NCBI GenBank assembly: GCA_049966155.1
Contig: JBMFVE010000006.1
Location: 46,812 to 110,811 of the forward strand
Reading direction: 5' to 3'
Length of the DNA: 64,000 nucleotides
Origin: JBMFVE01 sp049966155
GTDB taxonomy: Bacteria > Bacteroidota > Ignavibacteria > Kryptoniales > JAKASW01
A model generated the notes under the pieces. That model worked only from the letters and a program-made list of their open reading frames with translations, did not search any database and was not told where the DNA came from. Position numbers and translations under genes: made by a program. Positions 45,972 through 56,400 of the stretch are shown piece after piece (position 1 is the stretch's first letter; each line of letters opens with the position of its first letter).

Positions 45972-46961
45972 TCAAAAGCCCAGTATACTTTCAGGCCTTA
46001 AGAAGTGACAGGTATAACCGTTCGGGTTCTTGATCAGATAGTCCTGATGTTCCTCTTCAGCACGCCAAAACTTACCGGCTTTGACCACCTGAGTTACAAT
46101 CGGGGCTCCCCACTTGCCAGACTGGTTAAGCTTGCGAATAAACTCCAGTGCGACCTGCCTCTGCTCTTCAGTGTGGTAAAAGATAGCTGATCGGTATGAA
46201 TCCCCCACGTCATTTCCCTGGCGGTTCAAGGTAGTGGGATCGTGCATCCGGAAATACCAGCGTAACAGTTCCTCAAATGTAAGCTTCTTGGGATCGTAGA
46301 TCACTCGCACGGCTTCAGCGTGCCCTTTGTGGTTCCGATATGTGGCGTTGGGAACAGATCCCCCTGTATAACCGACCTCTGTGAAAATCACACCGGGGAC
46401 CTTTCGTAACAAATTTTGCATCCCCCAAAAGCAACCTCCCGCTAAGTACACTTCCTCTCGATCATTTTGCGTAACTGGCTGCGTGGAATTTGGCGCCTTG
46501 GCCAGACCAGCTGCAATAAATGGTTTGAGATATGAACCATACCCTTCTTCAGCCATCCTGTCAACAGGGATGAATCTCAGTGATGCAGAGTTGATGCAGT
46601 AACGTTTGTGGTCAGGACCTGGGCCATCATTAAATAAATGCCCCAGATGAGAATCACCATGGCGAGATCGAACTTCCGTGCGTACCATGCCGTAGGAATA
46701 ATCAGGATTTTCAACAATGAACTTTCCGTCAATAGGTCGGGTAAAACTGGGCCAACCTGTGCCTGAATCAAATTTATCCAAAGAAGAAAACAATGGTTCT
46801 CCAGTTGCAATATCCACATAAATTCCCGGCTCATGGTGATTCCAATAAGCATTGTGAAAAGCGGGCTCAGTCTCTGCATTACACACCACTGAAAACTGCT
46901 CGGGGGTCAAGCGTTTCTTGAGATCCTCCCTGCTTGGCTTTTTGTAGTTATCTTGAGCCAT
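45972..46961 (-). CDS. msrBA: Methionine sulfoxide reductase B-A fusion
   Basis: A bifunctional repair enzyme that reduces both Met-R-O and Met-S-O. The MsrB half at about 10-145 has FDSGTGWPSF, HLGHLFNDGPGP and catalytic Cys122 in RYCINSASLRF; the zinc CxxC pairs are absent, marking the zinc-free MsrB subtype. The MsrA half at about 165-325 has catalytic Cys177 in GGCFWGMQ, VGYTGG, GHAEAV and EEEHQDYL. The start is ambiguous. ATG 46961 has AAGGAG six bases ahead, while an in-frame extension to about 47078 would add a hydrophobic signal-like segment (LHLSVTLLMILGYLFLIPG). Single-gene unit. Confidence 0.92.
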   Translation of the reverse strand: MAQDNYKKPSREDLKKRLTPEQFSVVCNAETEPAFHNAYWNHHEPGIYVDIATGEPLFSSLDKFDSGTGWPSFTRPIDGKFIVENPDYSYGMVRTEVRSRHGDSHLGHLFNDGPGPDHKRYCINSASLRFIPVDRMAEEGYGSYLKPFIAAGLAKAPNSTQPVTQNDREEVYLAGGCFWGMQNLLRKVPGVIFTEVGYTGGSVPNATYRNHKGHAEAVRVIYDPKKLTFEELLRWYFRMHDPTTLNRQGNDVGDSYRSAIFYHTEEQRQVALEFIRKLNQSGKWGAPIVTQVVKAGKFWRAEEEHQDYLIKNPNGYTCHFLRPESILGF

Positions 46962-47368
46962 ACAAATCTCCTTATGACCAGGAATAAGAAACAAATATCC
47001 CAAAATCATCAATAATGTAACTGACAGATGCAAGTTGTATTTATGAGATACCGCTTGTAAGATTCGTAGCATCCCCATAAAACCCGGTGACGACAGTATT
47101 TTTAAGCGATTTGAGTAAGTCAACTTCTTGCCATTGGCTTGTTGATAATTTTAACGAAGGAAGCTTTCCGCTAGTTCCCTGTACAATTTAGTCGCTTTTA
47201 TTATCACAAAAGAGCTTCTTTTGTTCGTCCAAAAGCCATTTTGCCAAGACAAGAGGCAGAGAAAAACATTTTCCATTTGAGGCCGTAGCCACTCACCAGT
47301 GGAGTCAGGACGAAGACATCGTTGCTCAATCTCTTGTCCAAAACGAATTGTTTTGCACGACTTTTCAG
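46962..47368. other. Gap between msrBA and tRNA-Lys
   Basis: Contains the possible N-terminal extension of the MsrB-MsrA protein (to about 47078 or a TTG at 47123). A 91-codon minus-strand frame runs through the tRNA and this gap (47151-47426); it is a by-product of the tRNA sequence and is not called. Nothing else is recognised. Confidence 0.4.
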
Positions 47369-47440
47369 TGAGGCTGGCTGGGATCGAACCAGCGACCCTC
47401 TGCTTAAAAGGCAGATGCTCTACCACTGAGCTACAGCCCC
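47369..47440 (-). tRNA. tRNA-Lys (anticodon UUU)
   Basis: A 72-base gene that folds into a full cloverleaf. The acceptor stem GGGGCTG pairs with CAGCCTC (one G-T pair). The D arm is GCTC/GAGC, the anticodon stem TCTGC/GCAGA with loop CTTTTAA (anticodon TTT), and the T arm GCTGG/CCAGC with loop TTCGATC. The discriminator is A and CCA is not encoded. Confidence 0.96.
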
Positions 47441-47873
47441 AGTTTATCCAAGGGCTTATAAAATATATATTACAACCTCTTCTATTCCAAAGGGAAAAAT
47501 TTCTAATCCATATTCGACTCGTTTTGCAAGAGTCTACCTGGCAACTGACTCATGTCTTTAAATTTAAAATTCAAATTTAAACGTAAAAATCTTTGAAACG
47601 ATTGTCAAGCCAGCCACTAAACACGATTCTCATACCTCAAACAAAACAATCAAATCTAATAGTTTCATGCAAATTGTAACTTAATTGATTTAGGATCCTG
47701 CCGATATTCTTCATTAGCCCTACATACAGCGATTTTGGAAACTACCCTGTTGCCAATTACATAAGTTCAATTGCTTGCTCAATGAGAAAAAAGATAAAAA
47801 ATATAACGATGGTCAGGTGGCGTAACCAGACCATGCATTGTAACTGAAATTTGTATCTACCTTAATTGAGAAA
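47441..47873. other. 433-base gap without genes
   Basis: AT-rich sequence between the tRNA and the barrel gene. Apart from the candidate tRNA promoter, it shows a short self-complementary stretch around 47558-47581 (TTTAAATTTAAAATT and neighbours) of no clear meaning. No coding frame with a ribosome site was found. Confidence 0.4.
47462..47490 (-). promoter_or_regulatory. Candidate promoter of tRNA-Lys
   Basis: On the minus strand, TTGGAA (47485-47490) and TATATT (47462-47467) are spaced by 17 bases, placing a start point roughly 10-15 bases before the tRNA. This is a consensus match only. Confidence 0.4.
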
Positions 47874-48512
47874 TCAGATGCCGACGCTTGCGATGAGCCC
47901 AAACACACTGTTTCGAATATCACCTCCGGTTTTGTCGGCGGTGCCAGTTGCAAGCGAGTATCTCAGTTCAATACCGAGTGTCGTAGGACCGACCTTAAAG
48001 CCCACTCCACCACCAAATGCAAGGTTGAAATCAAAACCGTTTGTGTTGTTTGATTCATCCGTTGTCTGGGATTGCCCACCGGATGAAACTGTAAGGCTTG
48101 ACGCAACATTGAAAGCAAAGTCTGGCCCGGCATATATATTTGCATTGACTGGCGTACCCGGGGCTAACGGCAGTTTAAATTTAAGAAGTACTGGAATTTC
48201 TATGTAGTTTACTGCCATTGTATAGCTTACGGGAACGCCGTTTATATTTGTAGTACTTCCTGACGTACCTTTCATTGAATACAGAACCTCAGGCTGGACT
48301 GAAAGCATAGGTGCAAAAGCGTAATCGACAAATCCCCCAATTAAAAGACCTGTTCTTGTCCCGTTGCCTGGATAGTAGTTAGATGCATCCTTGCCATTCA
48401 CATTGGCAAAATTCAAACCAATCTTACCACCATATTGGAGCGATTGAGCATTGGACTGGGAAGTTAGAGCTAAGAGAATAATTGCTGACACAGACACGAA
48501 GATTTTTCTCAT
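47874..48512 (-). CDS. Outer-membrane beta-barrel protein (porin-like, OMP_b-brl_2 type)
   Basis: A 212-residue protein with signal peptide (MRKIFVSVSAIILLALTSQS) and an eight-strand-like barrel. QYGGKIGLNFANVNG starts the first strand; GLLIGGFVDYAFAPMLSVQPEVLYSMKG is the characteristic second hairpin; AFGGGVGFKVGPTTLGIELRYSLATG is followed by a final strand near the C-terminus (FGLIASVGI). The family is common in the Bacteroidetes group with unspecified structural or transport roles. An excellent GGAGGA site precedes the ATG. It lies after a terminator-like hairpin, so it is probably transcribed separately from locus B. Confidence 0.87.
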   Translation of the reverse strand: MRKIFVSVSAIILLALTSQSNAQSLQYGGKIGLNFANVNGKDASNYYPGNGTRTGLLIGGFVDYAFAPMLSVQPEVLYSMKGTSGSTTNINGVPVSYTMAVNYIEIPVLLKFKLPLAPGTPVNANIYAGPDFAFNVASSLTVSSGGQSQTTDESNNTNGFDFNLAFGGGVGFKVGPTTLGIELRYSLATGTADKTGGDIRNSVFGLIASVGI

Positions 48513-48548
48513 TGTAGATCCTCCATTATTTGGTTGTTGTATTTGATA

Positions 48549-48647
48549 TTATTTTTTACCCAACCCTCTCACCATTGCCAGGTTTGCGAGTACAGGTTCA
48601 GAATGCAGTGGAAATAGCATCACGATTCCGTTGTAAGCGTGCTTCAA
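48549..48647 (-). CDS. Possible small protein (32 codons) with a near-perfect ribosome site
   Basis: A TTG at 48647 is preceded by AGGAGGAGAAAAA, among the best ribosome sites in the window. The frame gives 32 residues beginning MKHAYNGIVMLFPL and ending RGLGKK before TAA at 48549-48551. It sits 36 bases upstream of the barrel gene on the same strand and could be a leader peptide or small membrane-associated protein. No family is recognised; codon evidence is too short to decide. Confidence 0.3.
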   Translation of the reverse strand: MKHAYNGIVMLFPLHSEPVLANLAMVRGLGKK

Positions 48648-48698
48648 TTTTTCTCCTCCTATGGTAATGGTCAACAGCAGATCTTTCAGGCTGCGTGT

Positions 48699-48717
48699 AT
48701 TTCCATCAGATGGAAAT
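48699..48717. promoter_or_regulatory. 19-base palindrome upstream of the barrel gene
   Basis: ATTTCCATC and GATGGAAAT are perfect nine-base arms around a single central A. A compact, symmetrical site like this suits a dimeric repressor or activator. It lies about 50 bases upstream of the small-ORF start. No regulator can be assigned. Confidence 0.35.
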
Positions 48718-48889
48718 TTAGCTGTCGCCCGTTACAGTGTCAAGTATACCGCAGAGCCTATAGAACAATAGTGACAAAAATCAATTCACCCCTGCAATCC
48801 GGTTTTCAGTGAGTGCGCTTTGATTTCACGTCTACCTGATCCCCATCGGCGACATTCTCTGCAATTGAAATGCGTGAGCAACAAACCAT

Positions 48890-48915
48890 GAGCCGTTCCA
48901 GTGCAGGAACGGCTC
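48890..48915 (-). terminator. Terminator-like hairpin after the PorV paralogue of locus B
   Basis: Arms GAGCCGTTCC and GGAACGGCTC are perfect over ten GC-rich pairs with a six-base loop, 20 bases beyond the stop at 48935. The downstream strand reads ATGGTTTGTTG, a modest T-rich tract. It probably ends the locus B operon. Confidence 0.7.
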
Positions 48916-48934
48916 CAGTAATTTAATTGACTTC

Positions 48935-49951
48935 TTAGAATCCTATTTTTAAATCAAACAGGTGGTTAGGATTAAAGTGCTGGACAGGCACAAACGCGTA
49001 GTCAAATGACAAATCCAGGCCTGTCAAACTTTGCAGGGCTACACCAGCACCAAGGGTGTAATTTTCCCAGATTGAGACTACGCCGGAAGGATCTTTGCTG
49101 TAATTATACCCGCCCCGAATGTAGAGCGAGTTTCTGAACCCGTACTGCACGCCGACACGGTACTCATCAATTCCAAAATTGTTATTCTGGTAAGTCCCAC
49201 TTAAAATCAACTCATCCTGTGAATCAATCGGGTAACTATACCCAAGTCCTATTTCAAAAACTGAAGGGAGCTGAAACGCAGCAGCTTGAATTTTGTAGAA
49301 AGTGGTACCTCGTTCCGAGGCGGGATCATTTGCTGAAACCCAAAGCCCTGATCCACCATAAGTCATGGATGGGCCGATGTTTCTGACTGCAATGCCCGTG
49401 GCCAGACCTTTTATTCCTATAAGATCCTTGTACTGAACACCAGCGTCAAATGATAGGCCGGAAGTACTTACCCTTCCAATGCTCTCGCTAATCACATTCA
49501 CATTTAGTCCCACTGATACCCTGTCAGAAAGAAGTTTGGAGTATGTCAAACCTCCCACAAAGAAAGTCGGAGTTATTCGTTCACCAGTACCATCTGGAGA
49601 GAACTCAGTTGTAACATTAATAGTTCCGATATTAAATGAGCGAAAAGAAAGGCCAAGAGATCCAAATCCGAACCGCCCAACAACAGCCACATAGCTAATT
49701 CCCATGTCGGCGATGTAACTTCGGTAGGAAAAAAGGGCACCGCCAGTCTTACCTCCCCAGTCAACTCCGGCTGGATTCCAGGTGATCGCTTCAACTCCTT
49801 GAACAAAAGCTAGCGGCGACCCCGACATGCCAACATACTGTGCGCCAACGGGAATTTCAAGTTCAGGGGCAGCGGATGTCCCAACTCTGGTTTGCGCAAA
49901 GGCCAGTCCTGCAGAGAAGGCTGTGACCATTAGAACATTAATGATTTTCAT
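48935..49951 (-). CDS. PorV/PorQ-like outer-membrane protein (locus B)
   Basis: A 338-residue paralogue of the protein at 10365-11396. Signal peptide (VLMVTAFSAGLAFAQ), then the PorV start (VGTSAAPELEIPVGAQYVGMSG, EAITWNPAGVDW) and a FadL-like barrel ending LFDLKIGF. AAGGAG is seven bases before the ATG. It is the last gene of the TonB receptor / large protein / PorV module of locus B. The role in exporting or anchoring its large neighbour is inferred from the duplicate gene order. Confidence 0.85.
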   Translation of the reverse strand: MKIINVLMVTAFSAGLAFAQTRVGTSAAPELEIPVGAQYVGMSGSPLAFVQGVEAITWNPAGVDWGGKTGGALFSYRSYIADMGISYVAVVGRFGFGSLGLSFRSFNIGTINVTTEFSPDGTGERITPTFFVGGLTYSKLLSDRVSVGLNVNVISESIGRVSTSGLSFDAGVQYKDLIGIKGLATGIAVRNIGPSMTYGGSGLWVSANDPASERGTTFYKIQAAAFQLPSVFEIGLGYSYPIDSQDELILSGTYQNNNFGIDEYRVGVQYGFRNSLYIRGGYNYSKDPSGVVSIWENYTLGAGVALQSLTGLDLSFDYAFVPVQHFNPNHLFDLKIGF

Positions 49952-50034
49952 ATTGAACTCCTTATTTATTGGAATTGTTAATTCCTTCTGCCTCTTAAGC
50001 TCGTCAATTAAAAGTGAACTACCATTTTACATTT

Positions 50035-53000
50035 TTAGTAAGTCGGCAAAATTTGTTCTTCCTGGATAACGGCCAACTTCAAAATTTTTGTTTTTCCCAG
50101 CTGAGGCATTTCCACTTGAACAATATATATGCCACTTGCAACGGGGAGATTTGCTTCGTTTCGAAGGTTCCATGTCTCGAACTGAGTGCCGTTGCTATGC
50201 TGAATTGTTTTAACAAGTCGACCAGCCAGGTTATAGATTCTGATAGTAACGTTGCTTGGCGGTAAATGATTAAATGTTACATACTTAAGAAGCCTGTTCG
50301 TCTCCATCAGGTTCATGCCATAATATGGATTCGGAAATACATTGATTTTGTCAACATCAGCTACTGCCAGTGACTGGCTTAGCTGTACCGGTGGTGCAGT
50401 AAATGTGAAAATATCATTTACCCCGTTGACATGGTCAGCATATATTACCATCTCATCTCCACTGCTAAAACCTGTCGCGCTTCGTCGCGCCCATGTGGCC
50501 ATGTACATCACAGGTAAATCATTATAGAGGATGTTTTTTTGCAGTGAAGGATCAGGTGTCGTTGCATACTGCTTGTTGAATATGAACAGCCATTCACGAG
50601 GCCCACTTGCATCCCCGGCGTTGTCAGCCACACTGTAGACAGGAGGCCAGTACCTTCCATCAACCATGCCGCCGGAAGCATTGTTCTCCAGAAAACCTAA
50701 TGCGAGCCGCTTAGGATTATTAGGATCTTCTATATCGTACACAGCCAGTGGAACGGACTGGGTGAAATCCTGATACGCATAGGTTTTACTACTGTCTTTA
50801 ATAAAAGGAGCAAACTCTGGTTTGGCAGGAGGTTTGCTCGCATTTCTCAAGTATCTATAAGCGTAAGAAACGTTAGGATCCGCTGTATTGAAATTACCAT
50901 TGGCATCAGTATTGGCAAACTTGATATCAATATTCACCAACTGACCGGCTGTGACTATATCGCTATGAACGTTTCCGCTGATGAACAATCCGTAGGGTGA
51001 AGCATAACCAAAAGCTCCACCAAAACTTTCCAAACCAAAGTAATTGGCCCCCCCTGCCCATGTCAGCTTTCGGGTGCCTTTAATCCAGACCCAACCTGTA
51101 TCAGATGGATTGGCCCCTGGGGGCGGTCCAATCACCTTAACAAAAATTCCATCCACAATCGGATATGCATTATCACCTGATTGGTTGGTTTGCCCTGAAA
51201 CAACGACCTTGCCGGTTTTCAGGTCGGAAATTTTCCAAGTCGTCTGACCTGCAGTAGTATCAAACGTGACCCTGTATTGGTCACCAGTCGTCACAGTCGG
51301 GTCTACCACAATTGGGTAAACAGCACCTTCGCTCTTGCCTGTATGTGCAACCTTCAACGTGTCACCTGTCACTGAGCCATAACGCACTCCTGGGTTGGGC
51401 GATTGAGGTGTTGCAACAAGAGTTATTGGTGCACTCTCGAGCACAACTGGGAACGGGTTTGTTGGATCGAAATTATATCCAACAGCAGTTACAGTATAAT
51501 AATAACTTTGGCCATTGACAAGTGGTTCTTTTCTAATGTAATCCTTCTTAAGGTCAATGTAGCGCCGAATGCCGCTGTTGGTACCGTTGAAAGCAGGAAG
51601 CATCAAAGTCACCCCTGTAACGGGATCCACCTGAGGAGCAAGTATAACCTTTAAACTGTCAATGACATCATATGTAGCCACTAGCACTGTTTGAGGATCA
51701 TGAATGGACGAACTCGGTGTTGGAAGCTGATAGACGTTTTATCCTTCAAATGTGTAACCGCCTGGCAAATTGTGTTCGATTTGATCGATTGTACGCATAT
51801 CGCTTCCCCAGTTGAGGACCACCTCGTTTGGCAAGTTTGCAACAGATACCTTTGGGGGTGGGACACTGGGCAACTCGAAGAGTCGATCATAAGCGGTTTG
51901 TGCAGCACTGACATAGTTCTTAAGTGTCTTCAAAGAAGACAGGTTATCATTTCCGGTGGTAGCAATAAGTCCAACAACAATCTCCACCGTATCTCCGAGC
52001 ACCATCGAAAAGGGACCTGTTATACAATTGATCCTGCGGTCTCCCCTGGGAATCTCCTGACCATCGATCCAGCCTGTCCCAGCAATCGGATCGCCCGGGA
52101 CACAATACCGTGTAGGAAAACCATTCTTAAAATAGCTGTAAAAAGGAACAAATTGAGGGTACTGTGGAACTGGTAATCCCCCGCGCATAAGGTTTATCCA
52201 CTGATACGCATTCGTAGGATCGCTTATGTTTGTATTAGCGGCAAAGAAATTAAAAGCACTTAATGGAAGCGGTTTCCCTGTTGCGGGATTCACACTCCAG
52301 TATTTATAACCATGCCTCCATTGCAGACCTACAACTGCAGAGTCATTTGGATTTCCTGTAAAATGAGATGCACCCTGTAGAAAAACAAATCCCACTGCCG
52401 CAGCGCCAATACCAATTGTCTGGTAAATTGCATCTGTCGGGTTGCCATTGTAAACATAACCAAGTTGCAGAGTTGAATCTGACCCTGCCAGGTCATCTGA
52501 GTAGTCGCCGTCGTCAGGATCGGAAAACTTTACGACATACGCGCTGTCTATCCTTGAGTCAGGTTTTGCAGTTGTAGTGCCTTTGTATATAATTCTGAAT
52601 TGTTCAAAAATCATATTATTGAGGGGAGTGGATTGGGCATAGGACCACTCTGTGATCTGGAATTCAAGCCCTATAGGTGGGGCACCAAAGACCGACGTAC
52701 CCAAACTACTATTTAAATCGTTCCCGACTGTCCACACAGTTTGGGTGGCTCCGGGGATACCAGGAAACTCGGTAGGGTCATTTGGATTAAAGCCGGGCCC
52801 ATAGTGTAGCTCTGTGGAACCGTCGGGATTGACCTTATACCATGGTGCCCCCTTACTTGCAGGCCAGTCCGCCCAGTCGCTCGCATATTGCTGCCTAAGA
52901 AGATCGATATCTGACTGGCTCACCTGAGCAACTGGCTTCTGGAAGAATTCAGCAGCATCAGCGGTCAGATCAGCCGTCTGGTAGTCCGTTCTTACGCGCC

Positions 53001-53427
53001 AAACACGCCTGGCGTTATCAGCATTTTCAGCAACTCCTTTTGAAATTATTGAGCCAGGCTGCAGACTTGTCCTATAGAAAATACCTTGTGCTCTTACGGT
53101 TTGAGATCCACCATCATCAACAAAGCCTCCAAACATCAGCCCTTCCCTGTATATGACACCCACCCCCTGGTCATTTCCGCGAGGAAAAGAGCCGTTCCAG
53201 GAGTTCTTTATTTTTGGTGGCCAACCGAGTCCGCCCGGACTGTTTATCGTGGATAACCAGCTGGAGATATTATTTGCGTCCAAAACCATCTCGGATTTCC
53301 CTGGCCCACTTATTTTGAGCTCAGCGTCTCCTTTTTTCTTTTCTTCCTTAGTAGCTCGCGCAGCCATAATTCCAGGCATGCTATAGATAAGCATAATCAA
53401 AAGCAACAAAAATTTTTTTAATTCCAT
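50035..53427 (-). pseudogene. Large exported surface protein (locus B) interrupted by one in-frame TAA
   Basis: A paralogue of 11410-14538 in organisation and C-terminus. Reading from ATG 53427 (signal peptide LLLLIMLIYSMPGIMA), 562 codons end at TAA 51739-51741. The same frame continues without break for 17 codons and then the 550-codon second part, 1130 positions in all. At the stop the sequence is YTFEG-stop-NVYQLP, while the locus A protein has TFEGYTIYRS, so a Tyr codon became TAA by one base. Downstream are a fibronectin-like region and the FlgD-like tail (VTIRIYNLAGRLVKTI, ASGIYIVQVEMP). It may be a real nonsense mutation, a read error or readthrough. Confidence 0.75.
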
Positions 53428-53473
53428 AGCTGTGAAACCTCCGTTTATTATGTCAACATATTTTTAACAAGGC

Positions 53474-56400
53474 TCAAAACTCCAACCGAGCACCAACTCG
53501 TATTTGACGCGGTGTACCAAACAAATCTCTACCGAGACCGTTGAGTCGCCACGTGTTTTGTCTATTCGTCAGGTTCATAATGTTATATAACTCAACGTAA
53601 CGATCGCCTCTGTTTGGAGAATTGACAATACCCTGGCTCAAGTCAGGATTAGAAAGAAATCCGTCATCGTATGCATTCCCCGTTCTATCATAGACGTTTA
53701 TCACATTCTGAGTGTTGAGCAGGTTTTGCACATACACATAAATATTTAAATTTGTGGGGCCAATCCGTACGCTTTTGTCTATTCTTAAATCAATGTTCCA
53801 TACCCATGGAGTAGTGGAGAAGTTTATAGGTTCAAGCGGATGTCTGTTCCTCGGATCAAAATCATTCAAGATTCCGCCAAGATCTGGGCCCTGCTGTGCT
53901 ATTCCACCAGTAGCCAGCGTATAAGGGTGGCCACTGTTGAAAGTAACCAGCAAATTGACGCCTAACTGCTCAAGAATTGGACCGCCATCATTCTGTCCGA
54001 ACCTGTAATCTATGTTGATACTCCCTCTATGTGTCTGATCATACTGTAGCGGGAACACCATAGTAGGAACTGTTTGCGTAATACCAACAGCAGCCCATGC
54101 ACCGTTTGCAAAAGAGTTTGTGCCGCGAGCGTCCTGCAAAGTGTAGTTCAACACTGCTTGAACCCTTTGGATACGGCGTATCCTCAAGCTAAATTCAAGT
54201 CCGTACGATGTTGCAAAATCTCCATTCGCATAAACAGCGTACTTATTACCTGCAAATGTCCCCTGAGTAATCGGGACAGTGGTAACTTGAAGCTGCCCTT
54301 TTACATCCTTGTAAAATCCGGTGACGTCAAATGCAGCAAAATCTGTGAACTGCTGAGAGAATCCCATCTCATACTGCGTAGTTCTGACTGGAGCAACATC
54401 GAATGCAAGTGGATCCGGTATCAGTTCAATTGCTGGAAGATAAACACTCCCTACGTAGTAATTTCTTCCCGCGTAAAGCGATATCAATGGGGGCGATTGG
54501 ACAAACTTGCCGTACTGGACATGAAACACCGTTCTGTCGGTGACAGGGAATGAAAAACCGAGTCGTGGCTCCAGGTATGCCCGTGCCACGCCCTTTCCAA
54601 GACCTTTGAGAACAGCGTTGTAGGTATCGACATCTGGAGCACTCGGATTATCAAGTTTCCAAGCATCCAGGTACAATAAATCAAAGCGCAAGCCGGCATT
54701 TATCACAAGGTCGCTAAATTCCATTCTGTCCTGAATATAGGCAGCGGCAAAGTAGGGATGACGTGGGCCATCAGGGCCTGAATCCAAAGGATTCCCGAAT
54801 CGATCATAACCATAATTGTTAACACCCCAGAGCCCCAACCTGCGATTAAGATAATCTTCGGACCTTACAGAATCCGGGAGCAAATAAAATGTTCGTGCTA
54901 AACCACCGGTTCCTATTCCATAATACCTAATTGTCCAGTATTGATAACTTCCACCTATCTTCAGCTCATGATTGGCAACCTGTGAAGTTAAATCTATCGA
55001 ACCCCCAATGTAGTTCTGACGAAACTTTTCATAACCTGATAGCAATGTCCCCGGTCTCCAGAAGTTAAATCCATAAAACACGTATTGGGGTGGACCGACA
55101 AATCTGCTCAAGTAGGTATTAAGACCGTAAGCCTTGGCAACCGACAAGCTGTCGTCATAAGAAAGCACATCGCTCCCAAATGCAGGTTCATAAGTAACTG
55201 TCCGATAATCAAGATAATCAACATTCAGGTCAAAGAATGTCTCTGCAGATAAGAAGTAGCTTGCCTTCCCTCCTAATAAGAGGTTGCTTCCATCGGTGAC
55301 CGGGAAGCGCATCAGGTCAAACATGTTTCTTATCAAGCTATTCCTCTGTTCACGGGCACGGGTAAAGGCTGCCGAGAAGCGCAAAACGAGTGGTTTCAGA
55401 TCGAATAACAGGGTGCCATTTCCTGTATAACGATTGTTCATTCTCCCGGGAATGTTTCCTCCATTCCATCGCAGTAGTACAGAATCACCTGCCGTTGCTC
55501 CTCCTGATGCCTCACCATCATCTTTGATATAGCCATTATCGTAAGGCCATGTGTAAGCAGTGAAGAAAGTCGGATACCAGTCTCTGATAAAGTTATTTTC
55601 CGCTGCCAAGAAAAATTTGACCTTGTCACTGAGAACCGGGCCGTTCAAAGTCAGTACATAATCGGAGTACCCATACGAGTATGTACCAAGGACCTGTTTG
55701 CCCGGATAATTCCCAAAATTGTCTGTTTCAACCTGCAGTGCCGCACCAAATCTTGCGCCACCGGTTTTGAATGTTTGTTCTACCAGCCCTGCATCTGCTC
55801 CTCCGTACTCAGCATTAAACCCACCAGCCTGAACTGATACCTCCTGCAGTGCCTCAGGTATGGTTGTAATCAGGCTTCCACCTATCTCTCCTGTGGAGAA
55901 ACGTACCCCTCTTCCCCCGCCAAACTGACCAAGAACGTTAGTCACGGGTGCACCTTCTATCACGTATCCAACTTCTTCGGATCTGCTTCCTCTGATGTAT
56001 ATATTCCTTCCCTGCAAAGTAACCCCTGGTTGAAGAGCGAAATATGCATTTACACCTCTCACAGGAAGATTTTCAATTTCTCCTGTCGAGACAATCCGCA
56101 CCGCATTGGTCGCCGATTTCTCTATCAGCGGTCTCTGTGCAACGATCTCCACAGGTTTGACTTGAACTGCTGTACTCGGCAATCCAAAATTAACTTCACG
56201 AGTCAACCCAACCAGGACCTGTATGTTGGTGATAGTGACTGTTTGATACCCTATATAATTGCATGTAAGAGTGTATGTATCAGCCGGTACGCGCAAAATG
56301 ACGTATTCACCATTTATATCTGTCGAAGCCCCAAATGGAGTCCCCACTATGCGGACTGTCGCACCAACCAGCGGCTCTCTGGTTTCCTGATCATAGACCT

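Noticed and set aside
47151..47426. 91-codon minus-strand frame across the tRNA
   Set aside because: Its N-terminal part is the translated tRNA-Lys sequence, a common artefact; no ribosome site.
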